Source: JAFDWI01 sp964449375 (GTDB taxonomy: Bacteria; Actinomycetota; Acidimicrobiia; Acidimicrobiales; Iamiaceae). Taken from it: 64,000 nucleotides of DNA. The notes under the pieces are model-generated. The model did no database searches. It saw nothing but the letters and a program-made list of their open reading frames with translations, and had not been told where the DNA came from. The stretch spans positions 8,670-72,669 of the forward strand of contig CAYVAS010000005.1 of NCBI GenBank assembly GCA_964449375.1, written 5' to 3'. Below are positions 16,862-25,931 of this stretch, piece by piece. The stretch's first letter is position 1. Every line of letters begins with the position of its first letter. The position numbers and the translations under genes were made by a program.

Positions 16862-17965
16862 TTATTTCGGAGTCGCCGATTTCTCGTCATCGCTGCGGTT
16901 GGACGCCTCGGCCACGACGGCGGCCAGCCGGTCCGGATCACTCGAGGCGGCGATCGCCACCGACGGCGCCACCCGGCCGCTGCGCACCAGCGCGATGAGC
17001 GACTGGTCCATGGCCTGCATCCCGCGGTCGGACCCGGTGGCCATGAGCATGGCGAATTCGTTCGGCCCGGCCTCGGTGGCCACCGCCTCGGTCACCTCGG
17101 GCGAGGCGGTCAGGATCTCGGCAGCGGCCACGAGTCCGGACCCGTCGACGCCTTCGACCAGGCGCTGGCACACCACTCCTCTGAGCACGGTGGCCAGCGC
17201 GTGGCGGATCCGGGGTTGGCGGGTGGCCTCGAAGTGGCCCACGAGGCGGTGCAGCGCGTCGGCGGCAGAGGCGGCGGTGGTGGTCGCGATCACCAGCCGG
17301 CCCGCGCCCGCCGCGGTCAGGACCTGGTCGATGGTGTCGGGGTCCTCGAGCTTGGACACGTAGATCACGTCCGGATCGAGCTGGTCGATGCGGCGCAGCG
17401 CATCGGCGGCGCTGCGGGTGTCCGAGCCGATCTCGCGCTGGGAGATCAAGGAGGTGCGGTCCGCCAGGAGCACCTCGATGGGGTCCTCGAGGGTGACGAT
17501 GTGCGCGGCGCGGAGCTGGTTGAGGTGATCGAGAAGCGCCGCGGCGGTGGTGGTCTTGCCCGACGAGGCGGGGCCGCACACCAGCACCAGACCCGCGTCG
17601 TTCTCGACCAGGCCGGGCACGCTCTCGGGCAGCCCGAGCGAGCTGAGCGCCGGCGCGCCCGGCGCGATGACCCGGATCGCCAGACCGTAGGAGCCCCGCT
17701 GGCGGTACACGTTGAGCCGGAAGCGGCCGAGCCCGGGCACCGCGTGCGCGATGGACACCTCTCCCCGTTCGGCCAGGTCCCGGGTGCGGGCGGTGGGGAC
17801 CAGGTCGGCGACCAGGGCGGTGAGGTCGTCGACGGTGGGCGGATCGAAGGGGGTGGGCCGCAGCCGGCCCTGGACCCGTAGGTGCGGCACGGTGCCCACC
17901 TTGACGTGCAGGTCGGACCCGTTCTGCTCCAGCAGGTGGGCCAGCAGATCGTTCACGTCGGCCAT
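16862..17965 (-). CDS. PilT-like type IV pilus retraction ATPase homologue, degenerate
   Basis: A 367-residue secretion-type ATPase. The N-terminal PAS-like domain (NDLLAHLLEQNGSDLHVKVG) is the usual PilT start. Walker A GPASSGKTT is at 131-139, the Asp box TLEDPIE at 158-164 and QREIG at 176-180. The Walker B region reads DPDVIYVSKLED (197-208), where PilT normally has VGEMRD, so the catalytic Glu and the Arg are replaced. The His box, normally TLHTNSA, reads ATTTAAS and lacks its His. The start ATG has GGAGGAG upstream. No other pilus genes are nearby. It may be a regulatory or inactive PilT relative rather than a motor. Confidence 0.8.
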   Translation of the reverse strand: MADVNDLLAHLLEQNGSDLHVKVGTVPHLRVQGRLRPTPFDPPTVDDLTALVADLVPTARTRDLAERGEVSIAHAVPGLGRFRLNVYRQRGSYGLAIRVIAPGAPALSSLGLPESVPGLVENDAGLVLVCGPASSGKTTTAAALLDHLNQLRAAHIVTLEDPIEVLLADRTSLISQREIGSDTRSAADALRRIDQLDPDVIYVSKLEDPDTIDQVLTAAGAGRLVIATTTAASAADALHRLVGHFEATRQPRIRHALATVLRGVVCQRLVEGVDGSGLVAAAEILTASPEVTEAVATEAGPNEFAMLMATGSDRGMQAMDQSLIALVRSGRVAPSVAIAASSDPDRLAAVVAEASNRSDDEKSATPK

Positions 17966-18103
17966 GCGACTCCTCCACTCGGTTCCGGCCACCCGCCTCG
18001 GGAAGCCCGGCGACCATCTTCTCACCCTTTTCCCCCGAAATGGGGGGCGGGTTCGAGCGGGTGGGGCGGGGTGTCGAATCGCAGGGTGTCGGGCCGGCGG
18101 GGG

Positions 18104-19123
18104 TCAGGTGGGCTGGCGGGCGGCCAGTTCCTCGACGATGTCCCGGCCGGGACCGCCGCTGGTGGGCGCCTCGGTCGACCGGTCTCCGGAACGTTCCCCG
18201 GTGCCGCCGGTCATCGCCTCGACCGACGCGGCCGTGGACGCGGCGATCGCGCCCAGGTCGTAGCCGCCCTCGAACAGCGCCACGGTCCGGCCCCGGGGCA
18301 CCAGGCCCATCAGGGTCGCCACCACCCGGCCGAAGTCTCCCGCCGACAATCCGATCGCGGCCAGCGGGTCGGCACGGTGGGCGTCGAACCCCAGCGACAG
18401 GCACAGCCAGTCGGGAGCGAACCGCTCGGCGAAGGGCACCACGAGTGTCTCCACCGCCGCTTCGTACACGTCGCCGGTCGCGCCCGCGGGCATCGGCACG
18501 TTCAGCACCCCGTCGGGCGCGCCCGGACCGCCGGTCTCCTCCGCGGCGCCGCTTCCCGGATACCAGGGCCACTGGTGGAGCGACACGTACCCCACACGGG
18601 GATCGTCCCAGAACGCCTCCTGGGTGCCGTTGCCGTGGTGCACGTCGATGTCGACCACGAGCACCCGTTCGCCGGCGTCGGCCAACGCGGCGGCGGCGAT
18701 CGCGACGTTGTTGAACACGCAGAAGCCCATCGCCGATCCGTGCCGGGCGTGGTGCCCGGGGGGCCGAACCGCGCACAGGGCCGCGTCCAGTCCCCCGTCG
18801 CGCAGCCGTTCGATCGCCTGCAGGCCCGATCCGGCGGCCAGGTACGCCGCCTGCAGCGACTCGGGCACCACCGCGGTGTCCGCGTCGAGGTTGCCGCCAC
18901 CGGTCAGACAGAACGACGTCACCGCCGACACGTACTGGGGCGCGTGCACCCGTTCCAGCGCGGCGTCCGGCGCGGGCACGGCTTCGGTGATCTCGACCGC
19001 GCCGGCCCGCCGGGCGTCCTGAAGGCCCGACACGAGCGCGTCGACCCGCTCGGGACGTTCGGGGTGCCCGTTTCCGGCGAAATGCAACGCGCAGCGTTCG
19101 TCGACCACGACCAGCAGAGACAT
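18104..19123 (-). CDS. histone deacetylase family (acetylpolyamine amidohydrolase-like) protein
   Basis: A 339-residue arginase-fold deacetylase. The motifs in order are HPERPERV near the N-terminus, RPPGHHA (catalytic His pair), GFCVFNNVAIAA, the zinc ligands DIDVHHGNGTQ and SLGFDAHRADPL, and FEGGYD near the end. All zinc ligands and the His dyad are intact, so it should be active on acetylated amines, polyamines or protein lysine. It is divergent from a GNAT acetyltransferase gene 97 bases away, an intriguing pairing of acetyl-adding and acetyl-removing enzymes. TAGCCT lies 7 bases before the ATG, suggesting a leaderless transcript. Confidence 0.88.
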   Translation of the reverse strand: MSLLVVVDERCALHFAGNGHPERPERVDALVSGLQDARRAGAVEITEAVPAPDAALERVHAPQYVSAVTSFCLTGGGNLDADTAVVPESLQAAYLAAGSGLQAIERLRDGGLDAALCAVRPPGHHARHGSAMGFCVFNNVAIAAAALADAGERVLVVDIDVHHGNGTQEAFWDDPRVGYVSLHQWPWYPGSGAAEETGGPGAPDGVLNVPMPAGATGDVYEAAVETLVVPFAERFAPDWLCLSLGFDAHRADPLAAIGLSAGDFGRVVATLMGLVPRGRTVALFEGGYDLGAIAASTAASVEAMTGGTGERSGDRSTEAPTSGGPGRDIVEELAARQPT

Positions 19124-19220
19124 CGAGGTCAGGCTACGGCCGCCGTGGGCGGGCCGCATCCCGGCCGGTCGATCACGGCGGCGACCGCGGTGAGTTCGTA
19201 ATCTCGGGCGGAGAGGAGCA

Positions 19221-20000
19221 ATGAGCGCACCCGAGATCTTCCGCGTCGGTGAGGACCGACTCCTGTGTGATGCCTGGCATGCGCCGTCGCGCACGGTGGT
19301 GCTCCGCCCCGCTGACCCCCGGCGGCGACCCCGACCCGAGGCGGTCGCCCGCGTGCTGGCGATGCTCGAGACCCGGCAGGTGGACCGGGTGTTGACCGCC
19401 GCGCTCGACGACGCGTGTCTGGCGCCGTTCACCGCGGCCGGATTCGGCCTCCACGAAGAACTGTGCGTGCTCCGCCACGATCTGCACCCCCACCGGGCCT
19501 CCTGGCCCTCGGGCGGGGTCGTGCCAGCGACCCGACCCGTGACGACGGAACCGCCCGCTCCCCCGCCGGTGATCCGGCGCGGGTCGGGCGGGCGGGACCT
19601 GCGGCGGGCCGCGGCGGTCGACGAACGGGCCTTCGCCGCCGGGTCGTCGCTGGACGACGGAGGCCTGCGCGCCATCCGGTCGGCCACGCCGACCATCCGG
19701 TTCCGCCTGGCCGCGTCGGACCGCGCGCCCCGCCCGGCCGCCTACGTGATGAGCGGCCTCGCCGGCGGGGTGGGCTATGTCCAACGCCTGGCCGTCGACC
19801 CGGACTGGCGACGCCGGGGCTACGCCCGGGCGCTGGTGGCCGACGCGCTGGGGTGGTTCCGGCGCCGGCGGGTCACCGCGGCGTTCGTGAACACCCAGGT
19901 CACCAACGACGCCGCCCGCGGCCTCTACGAGGACCTCGGTTTCGTGCTGCGACCCGGGCGTCTGACCGTGGGGGTCTGGCACCGCGAGCGGGCCGCATGA
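19221..20000 (+). CDS. GNAT family N-acetyltransferase
   Basis: A 259-residue protein with a less conserved N-terminal half and a C-terminal GNAT domain. The acetyl-CoA loop is clear in LAVDPDWRRRGYARALV, followed by a helix and the VNTQVTNDAARGLYEDLGF segment that normally ends the fold. The layout (degenerate first lobe, typical second lobe) is that of tandem-GNAT proteins of the MshD/RimI-like type. The start has AGGAG just upstream. Its stop overlaps the ATG of the next gene (ATGA), so it may be cotranslated with the envelope protein. The substrate is unknown. Confidence 0.82.
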   Translation: MSAPEIFRVGEDRLLCDAWHAPSRTVVLRPADPRRRPRPEAVARVLAMLETRQVDRVLTAALDDACLAPFTAAGFGLHEELCVLRHDLHPHRASWPSGGVVPATRPVTTEPPAPPPVIRRGSGGRDLRRAAAVDERAFAAGSSLDDGGLRAIRSATPTIRFRLAASDRAPRPAAYVMSGLAGGVGYVQRLAVDPDWRRRGYARALVADALGWFRRRRVTAAFVNTQVTNDAARGLYEDLGFVLRPGRLTVGVWHRERAA

Positions 20001-22162
20001 GGCCGCGGCGTTCCCGTGGCGCGACCCTGGCGGCGGTCCTGGTGGCGGTGGTGGCGGCGGTCGGGACGGCCCCGGCCCCTGCGGGCGCGGATCCCGCGGC
20101 CGGTGCGGACACCACGATCCGTCTGACCGAGCTGGACCCCTGGGTCCGGTCCACCGATCTGGTGGGGGTGACGGTGCGCCTCACCGGGGTTCCCGAAGGG
20201 TCCCGGCTCATCCCGGTGCTGCACCAGGCGGTGTCGACCCGGTCGGCGTTCGCCCTGACCCGGCTCGGCGAGAACCTGGGCGGCATCGAGGCACAGCTCC
20301 GCGAGCAGGAACTCGACGCGGGCGCCTCGACGGCGGCGATTCGTTTCGCGGTGGGAGACGCCGGCTCATCCGCGGACGCCGACGGCACGACCGCCACGCC
20401 GGACTCGGACCGGGTGGACCTCGCCGGGACCGGGGTGTATCCCCTGTCGATCGCGGTCCACGATTCCGACGGCATCGAAGTCGCTTCGCTGGTGACCTAC
20501 CTGGTCCGGCTCCCCGACGCGCCCGAGGGCGGGGTCACCGGGCACGAGCCGCTGCGGGTCGCGTCCGAGCTCCGGTTGCAGCCCCGCCCGCGCCTGGACG
20601 CCGAGGGTGATCTGGTGGTCACCGACGCGATGGTCGCGGCCACCGGCGCGCTGATCGACGGGCTCGACGCGGCTCCCACCGAGGTGGCCGACAGTTTCGG
20701 GTTCGCGGTCGCGCCCTCGTTCGTCGAGGCACTGGTCGCCCCCGATGCCACCGGGGAGGGCGACGACGAGAACGACGGAGACGACGGAAACGCCGAGCGG
20801 CTGTCGACCCGCCGGGTGCTGGAGCTCGCCGCGCTGGTCGAGGGTCTCCCCCTGCAGGCCCAACCCTGGGCGCCGCTGGACGCGGCCGGATGGCTGGCCA
20901 CCGATGAGCTGGCTCCGCTGCTGGAGCGGTCCACCGAGATCGGCGACGTGGTGCTCGCCGATCACCTCCACGCGCCCACGGCCGACACCACCGACCTGGG
21001 CGCGTGGGACGGCGAACCCTCCACGGCGTTGCTGCGCTGGTTCACCTCCCGGGGCGCCTCGGCGTTCCTCGTCCCCGATGCCGACCTGGAACCCCTGGAC
21101 CCCGCGGCGTTCCCGCGCACCCTGGCGGCGCCCTTCGAGATCGACCTGGGCGAAGGCCGCAGCGCCCCGGCGGTCCAGCTCGACTCGGGGCTGGCCGGCC
21201 ACTTCGAGGCGGTCGACCCGACCCTGGGCGCGAACCACCTGATCGCCGACCTGTCGGTCATCGCGCTGGACCTGCCGGCGATCTCCCGGGGCGTGGTGGT
21301 GGCCCCTCCCCCGGGCTGGACGCCCTCGGTGGCGTTCCTGCAGGCCTACACCTCGGCGCTGGCCGGAGCGCACCCCGACGGTTCGGCACCGTTGCTCCTG
21401 CCCACCGCGCTGGCCGAGGTCGTCACCGGGACGCCCCCGGCGCGCACCGCCGGGGACACCGCGACCGAAGGCCCGGTCCTGCGGCGGTCCCTGGCCCGGG
21501 GCGGGGCGCCGGACCCACTGGTCGCGCTGGGTCGGGAGATGACGACCACCGGTGCCCGGGTCGACGCGCTGGAGACCATGGTGCCCGGCGGACCCGAGCA
21601 CAGCGAGGCGGTGACCCGCCGGTTCCGTCAGCAGATGAGCCTCGCGGCCATGCCCGACGTGGACACCGACCGCCGCCGCGACCGTTTCGCGGCGATCCGC
21701 GCCGAGGTGACCGGGATCGCCGAGTCGGTCCGGTTGCCCGAACGCCAGACGATCACGTTGACCTCCGACACCGCGTCGTTGCCCTTCGCGCTGCGTCGTC
21801 CCGCGGACGGGCCCACCGAGGTGCTGGTGCACATCGACGCGCCCGACCGCCTCGAGCTGCTCGACGGCCCGACCCAGGCGGTGCACCTGGAGGACCAGAC
21901 CACCCGGTTCCAGATCCGGGTCCGGAGCGACTCGCCGGGCGACACCATCGTGCGCATGACGGTCACCTCGCCCGACAGCGAACTGGTCGTGGGCACCACC
22001 GAGGTGGTGGTGCGCTCCACCGCCGCGTCCGGGGTGGGTCTCATCATCAGCTTCGGATCACTGGCCTTCCTCGTGGTGTGGTGGGCCCGCGACATCGCCC
22101 GCACCCGGCGTCGCCGTCGGGCCCGCCACGTTCCCCCGGCGGAGCTGATCGACATCGACTGA
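19997..22162 (+). CDS. DUF6049-like secreted, membrane-anchored envelope protein
   Basis: A 721-residue protein with a signal peptide (ATLAAVLVAVVAAVGTAPAPAGA), a long extracellular region that begins with a beta domain (TTIRLTELDPWVRSTDLVGV), a central part with alternating helices and strands, a second beta domain (QTITLTSDTASLPFAL), and a single C-terminal membrane helix (GLIISFGSLAFLVVWWA) with a basic cytoplasmic tail. Architecture and genome position correspond to the conserved mycobacterial protein encoded next to the lipid II flippase murJ (DUF6049). No murJ follows here. A role in envelope assembly is inference from that neighbourhood. ATGA overlap with the GNAT gene sets the start. 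Confidence 0.65.
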   Translation: MRPRRSRGATLAAVLVAVVAAVGTAPAPAGADPAAGADTTIRLTELDPWVRSTDLVGVTVRLTGVPEGSRLIPVLHQAVSTRSAFALTRLGENLGGIEAQLREQELDAGASTAAIRFAVGDAGSSADADGTTATPDSDRVDLAGTGVYPLSIAVHDSDGIEVASLVTYLVRLPDAPEGGVTGHEPLRVASELRLQPRPRLDAEGDLVVTDAMVAATGALIDGLDAAPTEVADSFGFAVAPSFVEALVAPDATGEGDDENDGDDGNAERLSTRRVLELAALVEGLPLQAQPWAPLDAAGWLATDELAPLLERSTEIGDVVLADHLHAPTADTTDLGAWDGEPSTALLRWFTSRGASAFLVPDADLEPLDPAAFPRTLAAPFEIDLGEGRSAPAVQLDSGLAGHFEAVDPTLGANHLIADLSVIALDLPAISRGVVVAPPPGWTPSVAFLQAYTSALAGAHPDGSAPLLLPTALAEVVTGTPPARTAGDTATEGPVLRRSLARGGAPDPLVALGREMTTTGARVDALETMVPGGPEHSEAVTRRFRQQMSLAAMPDVDTDRRRDRFAAIRAEVTGIAESVRLPERQTITLTSDTASLPFALRRPADGPTEVLVHIDAPDRLELLDGPTQAVHLEDQTTRFQIRVRSDSPGDTIVRMTVTSPDSELVVGTTEVVVRSTAASGVGLIISFGSLAFLVVWWARDIARTRRRRRARHVPPAELIDID

Positions 22163-22297
22163 CCGGACGGTCCGTTCCAGACCCGCCCGCCCCGGTCCGT
22201 CCCGACCGGACCCGGTGGATCCGCGACGATGTAACCGACCGTCTCCCCCCGGGGTCCGATCACCGCCACCCCATCTCCGTCCACCCTGAGGATCTCC

Positions 22298-23140
22298 ATG
22301 CCCGGCATCCACATCGTGACCGACTCCGGTTCCGACATCACCCCCACCGAAGCCGAACGACTGGGGGTCACCGTCGTTCCGTTGACCATCCGTTTCGGCG
22401 ACGTGGAGTACCGCGACGGCGTCGACCTCGACGTCGAGTCCTTCTACGCCAAGATGGCCGAACACCCCGAGCTTCCCTCGACCGCGGCGCCGGCGCCCGG
22501 TGCGTTCATCGAGGCGTTCACCGCGGCGCACGACGCCGGCGCGGACGGTGTGGTGTGCATCGATCTGGCTGGCAACCTGTCGGCGACGATCGACTCGGCC
22601 CGGAACGCCGCCGCCGAGGTCGCCGACCGCATCGAAGTGCGGGTGGTCGACTCGCAGTCGGTCAGCGGAGGACTGCACGCGCTGGTCCGCCGGGCCAAGG
22701 AGGCCGCCGACGCCGGCGAGGGTCTGGACGCGATCGAGCAGATGGTGCTCGACCGGGCCGAACGCACCACGATCTACGGCACCTTCGACACGTTGGAGAA
22801 CCTCAAGATGGGCGGCCGGATCGGCGGCGCCCAGGCCTTTCTGGGCACGGTGCTGCAGATCAAGCCGATCGTGGAGGTCCGCCACGGCAAGGTCGAGGAG
22901 GCCGGCAAGCAGCGCACGCGAAAGAAGGCGCTGGCCTGGATCATCGACCGGGTCGTCGAGGCCGGTGCGGTGGAGGACCTCACCCTGTGCGAGGCCTTCG
23001 CCCCTGACGTGGCCACGTTCCGCCAGATGTTCCCCGACCATCTGGACTTCGGCGAGCTCCGCCTGGGCCCGACCATCGGAACCCACGGGGGTCCTCGGAC
23101 CATGGGGGTGAGCTTCGTGCATCCTCCTTCCGGCGCCTGA
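22298..23140 (+). CDS. DegV family fatty-acid-binding protein
   Basis: A 280-residue protein with the signature N-terminus IHIVTDSGSDITPTEAERLG, the VVPLTIRFGD.EYRDG strand, and the TSAPAPGAF-like segment (here STAAPAPGAFIEAF) that forms the lipid-binding site. DegV/FakB proteins hold a single fatty acid and, in Firmicutes, present it to the FakA kinase. No FakA partner is visible in this window. The ATG has GAGGA upstream. In related genomes the murJ gene sits near this position, so the presence of degV here is a synteny difference. Confidence 0.9.
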   Translation: MPGIHIVTDSGSDITPTEAERLGVTVVPLTIRFGDVEYRDGVDLDVESFYAKMAEHPELPSTAAPAPGAFIEAFTAAHDAGADGVVCIDLAGNLSATIDSARNAAAEVADRIEVRVVDSQSVSGGLHALVRRAKEAADAGEGLDAIEQMVLDRAERTTIYGTFDTLENLKMGGRIGGAQAFLGTVLQIKPIVEVRHGKVEEAGKQRTRKKALAWIIDRVVEAGAVEDLTLCEAFAPDVATFRQMFPDHLDFGELRLGPTIGTHGGPRTMGVSFVHPPSGA

Positions 23141-23201
23141 GGTCGACCCGCCGGCGGGTGCTTCATCGGGCCCCGCGCGGCCCGATAGCGTCGATGGCAC
23201 C

Positions 23202-24851
23202 GTGGATGCCCCAGGCGCTGCCCGATCTGAAGCCGGTCCTGTGACCGGGAGGCCGGACCAGGCCCGGGGATCCGGCGCGGCCGACCCGGTCGGCACCCTG
23301 CTGGGAGGCCGCTACCGGATCATCGACCTGATCGCGACCGGAGGGATGGCCCGGGTGTACCAGGCCATGGACGAGGTGCTGAGCCGCCCCGTGGCCGTCA
23401 AGGTGCTCCACGAGCATCTGCTGGTCGACGACGCCTTCGTCGAACGGTTCCACCACGAGGCGATCGCCGCGGCCCGGCTCAGCCACCCGTCGATCGTGTC
23501 GATCTTCGACACGGTGTCCGAACCGGCAGGCGAGGATCCGCCCTGTGAGGCGATCGTGATGGAGCTGGTGCACGGCACCACCCTGCGCCGCCGCCTCGAT
23601 GCGGTGGGCACCTTGAGCGTGGACGAGACCGTGGCGGTGGGCGCCCAGGTCGCCGACGCGCTCGACACCGCCCACCGCGCCCAGGTGGTGCACCGCGACA
23701 TCAAACCGGCGAACATCCTGTTGTCGACCGACGGTCGGGTGATGGTCGCGGACTTCGGGATCGCCAAGGCCGCCGAGGGCCACGATCTGACCGCCGAGGG
23801 TTCGATGCTGGGCACCGCCAAGTACCTGGCACCCGAACAGGTCGAGGGCACCCGGGTGGATGGACGCGCCGACGTGTACGCGCTGGGCATCGTGCTCTAC
23901 GAGGCGCTGTGCGGGCGCGTGCCGTTCCTGGCCGACACCGACACGGGCACCGCGCTGGCCCGGCTGCACCAGGCGCCGCTGCGACCCCGCCAGGTGAACG
24001 CCGAGATCCCCCGTGCCATCGAGGAGGCGGTGATGCGGGCCATGGCCCGGCATCCCGCCGACCGGTTCGCCGACGCCGCCCAGTTCCGGGCCGCGCTGCT
24101 GGGCTGCGTCGCCGAGGGCCCCTCCATCGAGGTCTCCGTCGACGACACCGTGCCGGGCACCCTGCTGGTCGACGGTCCGGGCGCCGCGCCGGTGCCGGAC
24201 CGCACTCCGGTTCCCCCTACCGCTCCCCCGACGTCCGAGCCCGAACCGGCCGCGCCCCGTGGCTTCAGCCGCTCCGAGCGGGCCTGGCTGGTGCCCACCC
24301 TGTTGATCGTGTTGGTCGCGGTGGCCCTGGGGGTGGTGGGGCTGCTGTTCGGGTCCTCGGACACCGGTCAGCGTTTTCTGGGCGCGTCGGACGCGGCGAC
24401 GCCCACCTCCCAGGCGGCCCCGCCGCGCATCACCGCGGTCCATTCTTTCGATCCCCAGGGTGACGACGGTGAGGAGAACGACGACCAGTTGCCCAACCTG
24501 ACCGACGGTGACCCGGCCACGGCCTGGCACACCTCCACCTATGAGGGCGCGCCGGAGTTCGGTGTCAAGGACGGCGTGGGCCTGGACCTGGTGCTGGCCG
24601 ACGAGACCGAGTTGGACTCACTGGTGGTCGACTCGGGTTCCAGCGGCTGGTCCGCGGCGGTCTACGTGTCCCGTGGTACCCCCGGCGACACGCTGGCCGG
24701 ATGGGGTGAGCCGGTCGTCGAACGCGACGGCCTGACCGCGGGCACGGTCACCTTCGACCTGGACGGCGCCCGGGGCGACCGGGTGCTGTTGTGGTTCACC
24801 CGACCCGGTCCGGAGGGCCGGGTGGCGATCTCGGGCATCCAGGCGCGATGA
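23202..24851 (+). CDS. membrane Ser/Thr protein kinase with extracellular discoidin-like domain
   Basis: A 549-residue protein. The kinase domain (about residues 35-300) has all catalytic elements: glycine loop IATGGMARVY, VAVK Lys67, HRDIKPAN with Asp166, DFG at 184-186 and the APEQ activation segment end. A Pro-rich linker and one membrane helix (LVPTLLIVLVAVALGVVGLLFG) lead to an extracellular ~130-residue beta domain (LTDGDPATAWHTSTYEG, then DGARGDRVLLWF), a discoidin/carbohydrate-binding-like fold. The mycobacterial MviN protein joins MurJ to an inactive kinase plus the same kind of extracellular domain; here the kinase is separate and looks active. It overlaps the next gene as ATGA. Confidence 0.88.
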   Translation: MDAPGAARSEAGPVTGRPDQARGSGAADPVGTLLGGRYRIIDLIATGGMARVYQAMDEVLSRPVAVKVLHEHLLVDDAFVERFHHEAIAAARLSHPSIVSIFDTVSEPAGEDPPCEAIVMELVHGTTLRRRLDAVGTLSVDETVAVGAQVADALDTAHRAQVVHRDIKPANILLSTDGRVMVADFGIAKAAEGHDLTAEGSMLGTAKYLAPEQVEGTRVDGRADVYALGIVLYEALCGRVPFLADTDTGTALARLHQAPLRPRQVNAEIPRAIEEAVMRAMARHPADRFADAAQFRAALLGCVAEGPSIEVSVDDTVPGTLLVDGPGAAPVPDRTPVPPTAPPTSEPEPAAPRGFSRSERAWLVPTLLIVLVAVALGVVGLLFGSSDTGQRFLGASDAATPTSQAAPPRITAVHSFDPQGDDGEENDDQLPNLTDGDPATAWHTSTYEGAPEFGVKDGVGLDLVLADETELDSLVVDSGSSGWSAAVYVSRGTPGDTLAGWGEPVVERDGLTAGTVTFDLDGARGDRVLLWFTRPGPEGRVAISGIQAR

Positions 24852-25414
24852 CCGCGCCCTCGGATCCGTCGCCACCCGATGAACCTGAGCGTTCGGGGCT
24901 GTCGCCGCGGACCCGACGCCACCTGCTGGTGCTGGGGGTCGCGGTGGTGGGCATCGTGGTGGGCGTGGTCCTGGTGCTCACCGGGCGGGACCAGGCCGAG
25001 CAGGCCTCACCGACCGACCCGGTCGTGACCACCACGGCGGTGGACCGGCCGCTGCTGCCCAGCCTGGGGTCGGTCGCCGACGAGGACGCGGCGATGGTGC
25101 TGCTCGAGGGTCTGGATCCCGAAACCCTGGCAGCCCCCGAAGGGGAAGCTCCCTCCAGCACCGCACCGTCCACCACCGCGGGCGGGGTGGACCTGTCCGA
25201 GGCCGGGCTGCAGCGCTGTCAGCAGGCGGTCGCCCAGCAGAACACCGACCGGTCCCTGGGCGAGCAGCGGGCCGCGGGCCGCCTCCAGGTGGGCCACACC
25301 CCCAGTTTCGTGGTGACCTACGCGCTGCCGGCGTCGGGCACCTCCCCCGCGGGACTCCGGGTGGTCCTGGTCGACGCCCGGACCTGCCGGGTCCTGGGCG
25401 CGGTCGAGCACTGA
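24848..25414 (+). CDS. hypothetical single-pass membrane protein after the kinase
   Basis: A 188-residue protein with a short cytoplasmic N-terminus, one membrane helix (LLVLGVAVVGIVVGVVLVLTG), a Thr/Pro-rich linker and an extracellular C-terminal domain with two cysteines (LQRCQQAV and ARTCRVLGA) likely to form a disulfide. The strand pattern SFVVTYALPAS / GLRVVLVDARTC suggests a small alpha-beta domain. The ATG overlaps the kinase stop codon, so it is cotranslated and may be the kinase's partner or substrate. No family is recognised. Confidence 0.65.
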   Translation: MTAPSDPSPPDEPERSGLSPRTRRHLLVLGVAVVGIVVGVVLVLTGRDQAEQASPTDPVVTTTAVDRPLLPSLGSVADEDAAMVLLEGLDPETLAAPEGEAPSSTAPSTTAGGVDLSEAGLQRCQQAVAQQNTDRSLGEQRAAGRLQVGHTPSFVVTYALPASGTSPAGLRVVLVDARTCRVLGAVEH

Positions 25415-25501
25415 CCCGACCCGGAGCCGGTCCGGCCGGGACGCGGGGCGGGTCCCGGGCGCGGCCTCCCGTGCGGCTCCGGCACGCGCCGGGCCTCGCA
25501 C

Positions 25502-25507
25502 TAGGGT
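25502..25507 (+). promoter_or_regulatory. -10 element of a leaderless promoter (TAGGGT)
   Basis: TAGGGT ends 6 bases before the ATG at 25514, so transcription probably starts at or next to the start codon. Confidence 0.45.
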
Positions 25508-25513
25508 GGGGAG

Positions 25514-25822
25514 ATGGCCTCCGAGCGCGGCGTCGAAGGATCCTGGGCGGACCAGGCGACCGATCTGGTCGTCGGTGCGGTCGGGACGTTGCGCGACAAG
25601 ACCGTGGGGCCGGCGATGACGGCCGCCCGGGCGGTGGTGTACGGCTTCTTCGCGTTGCTGGTGGGCCTGTGCGCGTTCGTGCTGGCCACGATCTTCGTGA
25701 TCCGCATCGTCACCGTGTACACCGGCGGTCGGGTCTGGATTCCCCAGCTCGGCCTTGGGGTGTTCTTCGGCATCGCGGCGCTGGCGCTGTGGGGTCGGGC
25801 CCGGCGGATTCCGCACCGGTAG
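25514..25822 (+). CDS. hypothetical small membrane protein (holin-superfamily-like)
   Basis: A 102-residue protein with an amphipathic N-terminal helix (ADQATDLVVGAVGTLRDKTVGP) and two membrane helices (VVYGFFALLVGLCAFVLATIFVI and LGLGVFFGIAALALWG). The layout resembles the small actinobacterial membrane proteins annotated as phage-holin-superfamily proteins. It lies just upstream of trxB-trxA on the same strand. The function is unknown. Confidence 0.65.
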   Translation: MASERGVEGSWADQATDLVVGAVGTLRDKTVGPAMTAARAVVYGFFALLVGLCAFVLATIFVIRIVTVYTGGRVWIPQLGLGVFFGIAALALWGRARRIPHR

Positions 25823-25931
25823 GCTCCGTTCGGACCGTCGCTGGCGCCGGTGTCGGGAATAGTGACCCGACCGGTGTGGTTGATGGGTTCGTACGCCAGT
25901 TTTCTGGCAACCGTTCTTCTGTGAGGTCATC

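Noticed and set aside
16938..18776. 612-residue minus-strand frame covering the PilT-like and deacetylase genes
   Set aside because: It crosses two well-supported genes in another frame and is Arg/Gly-rich throughout.
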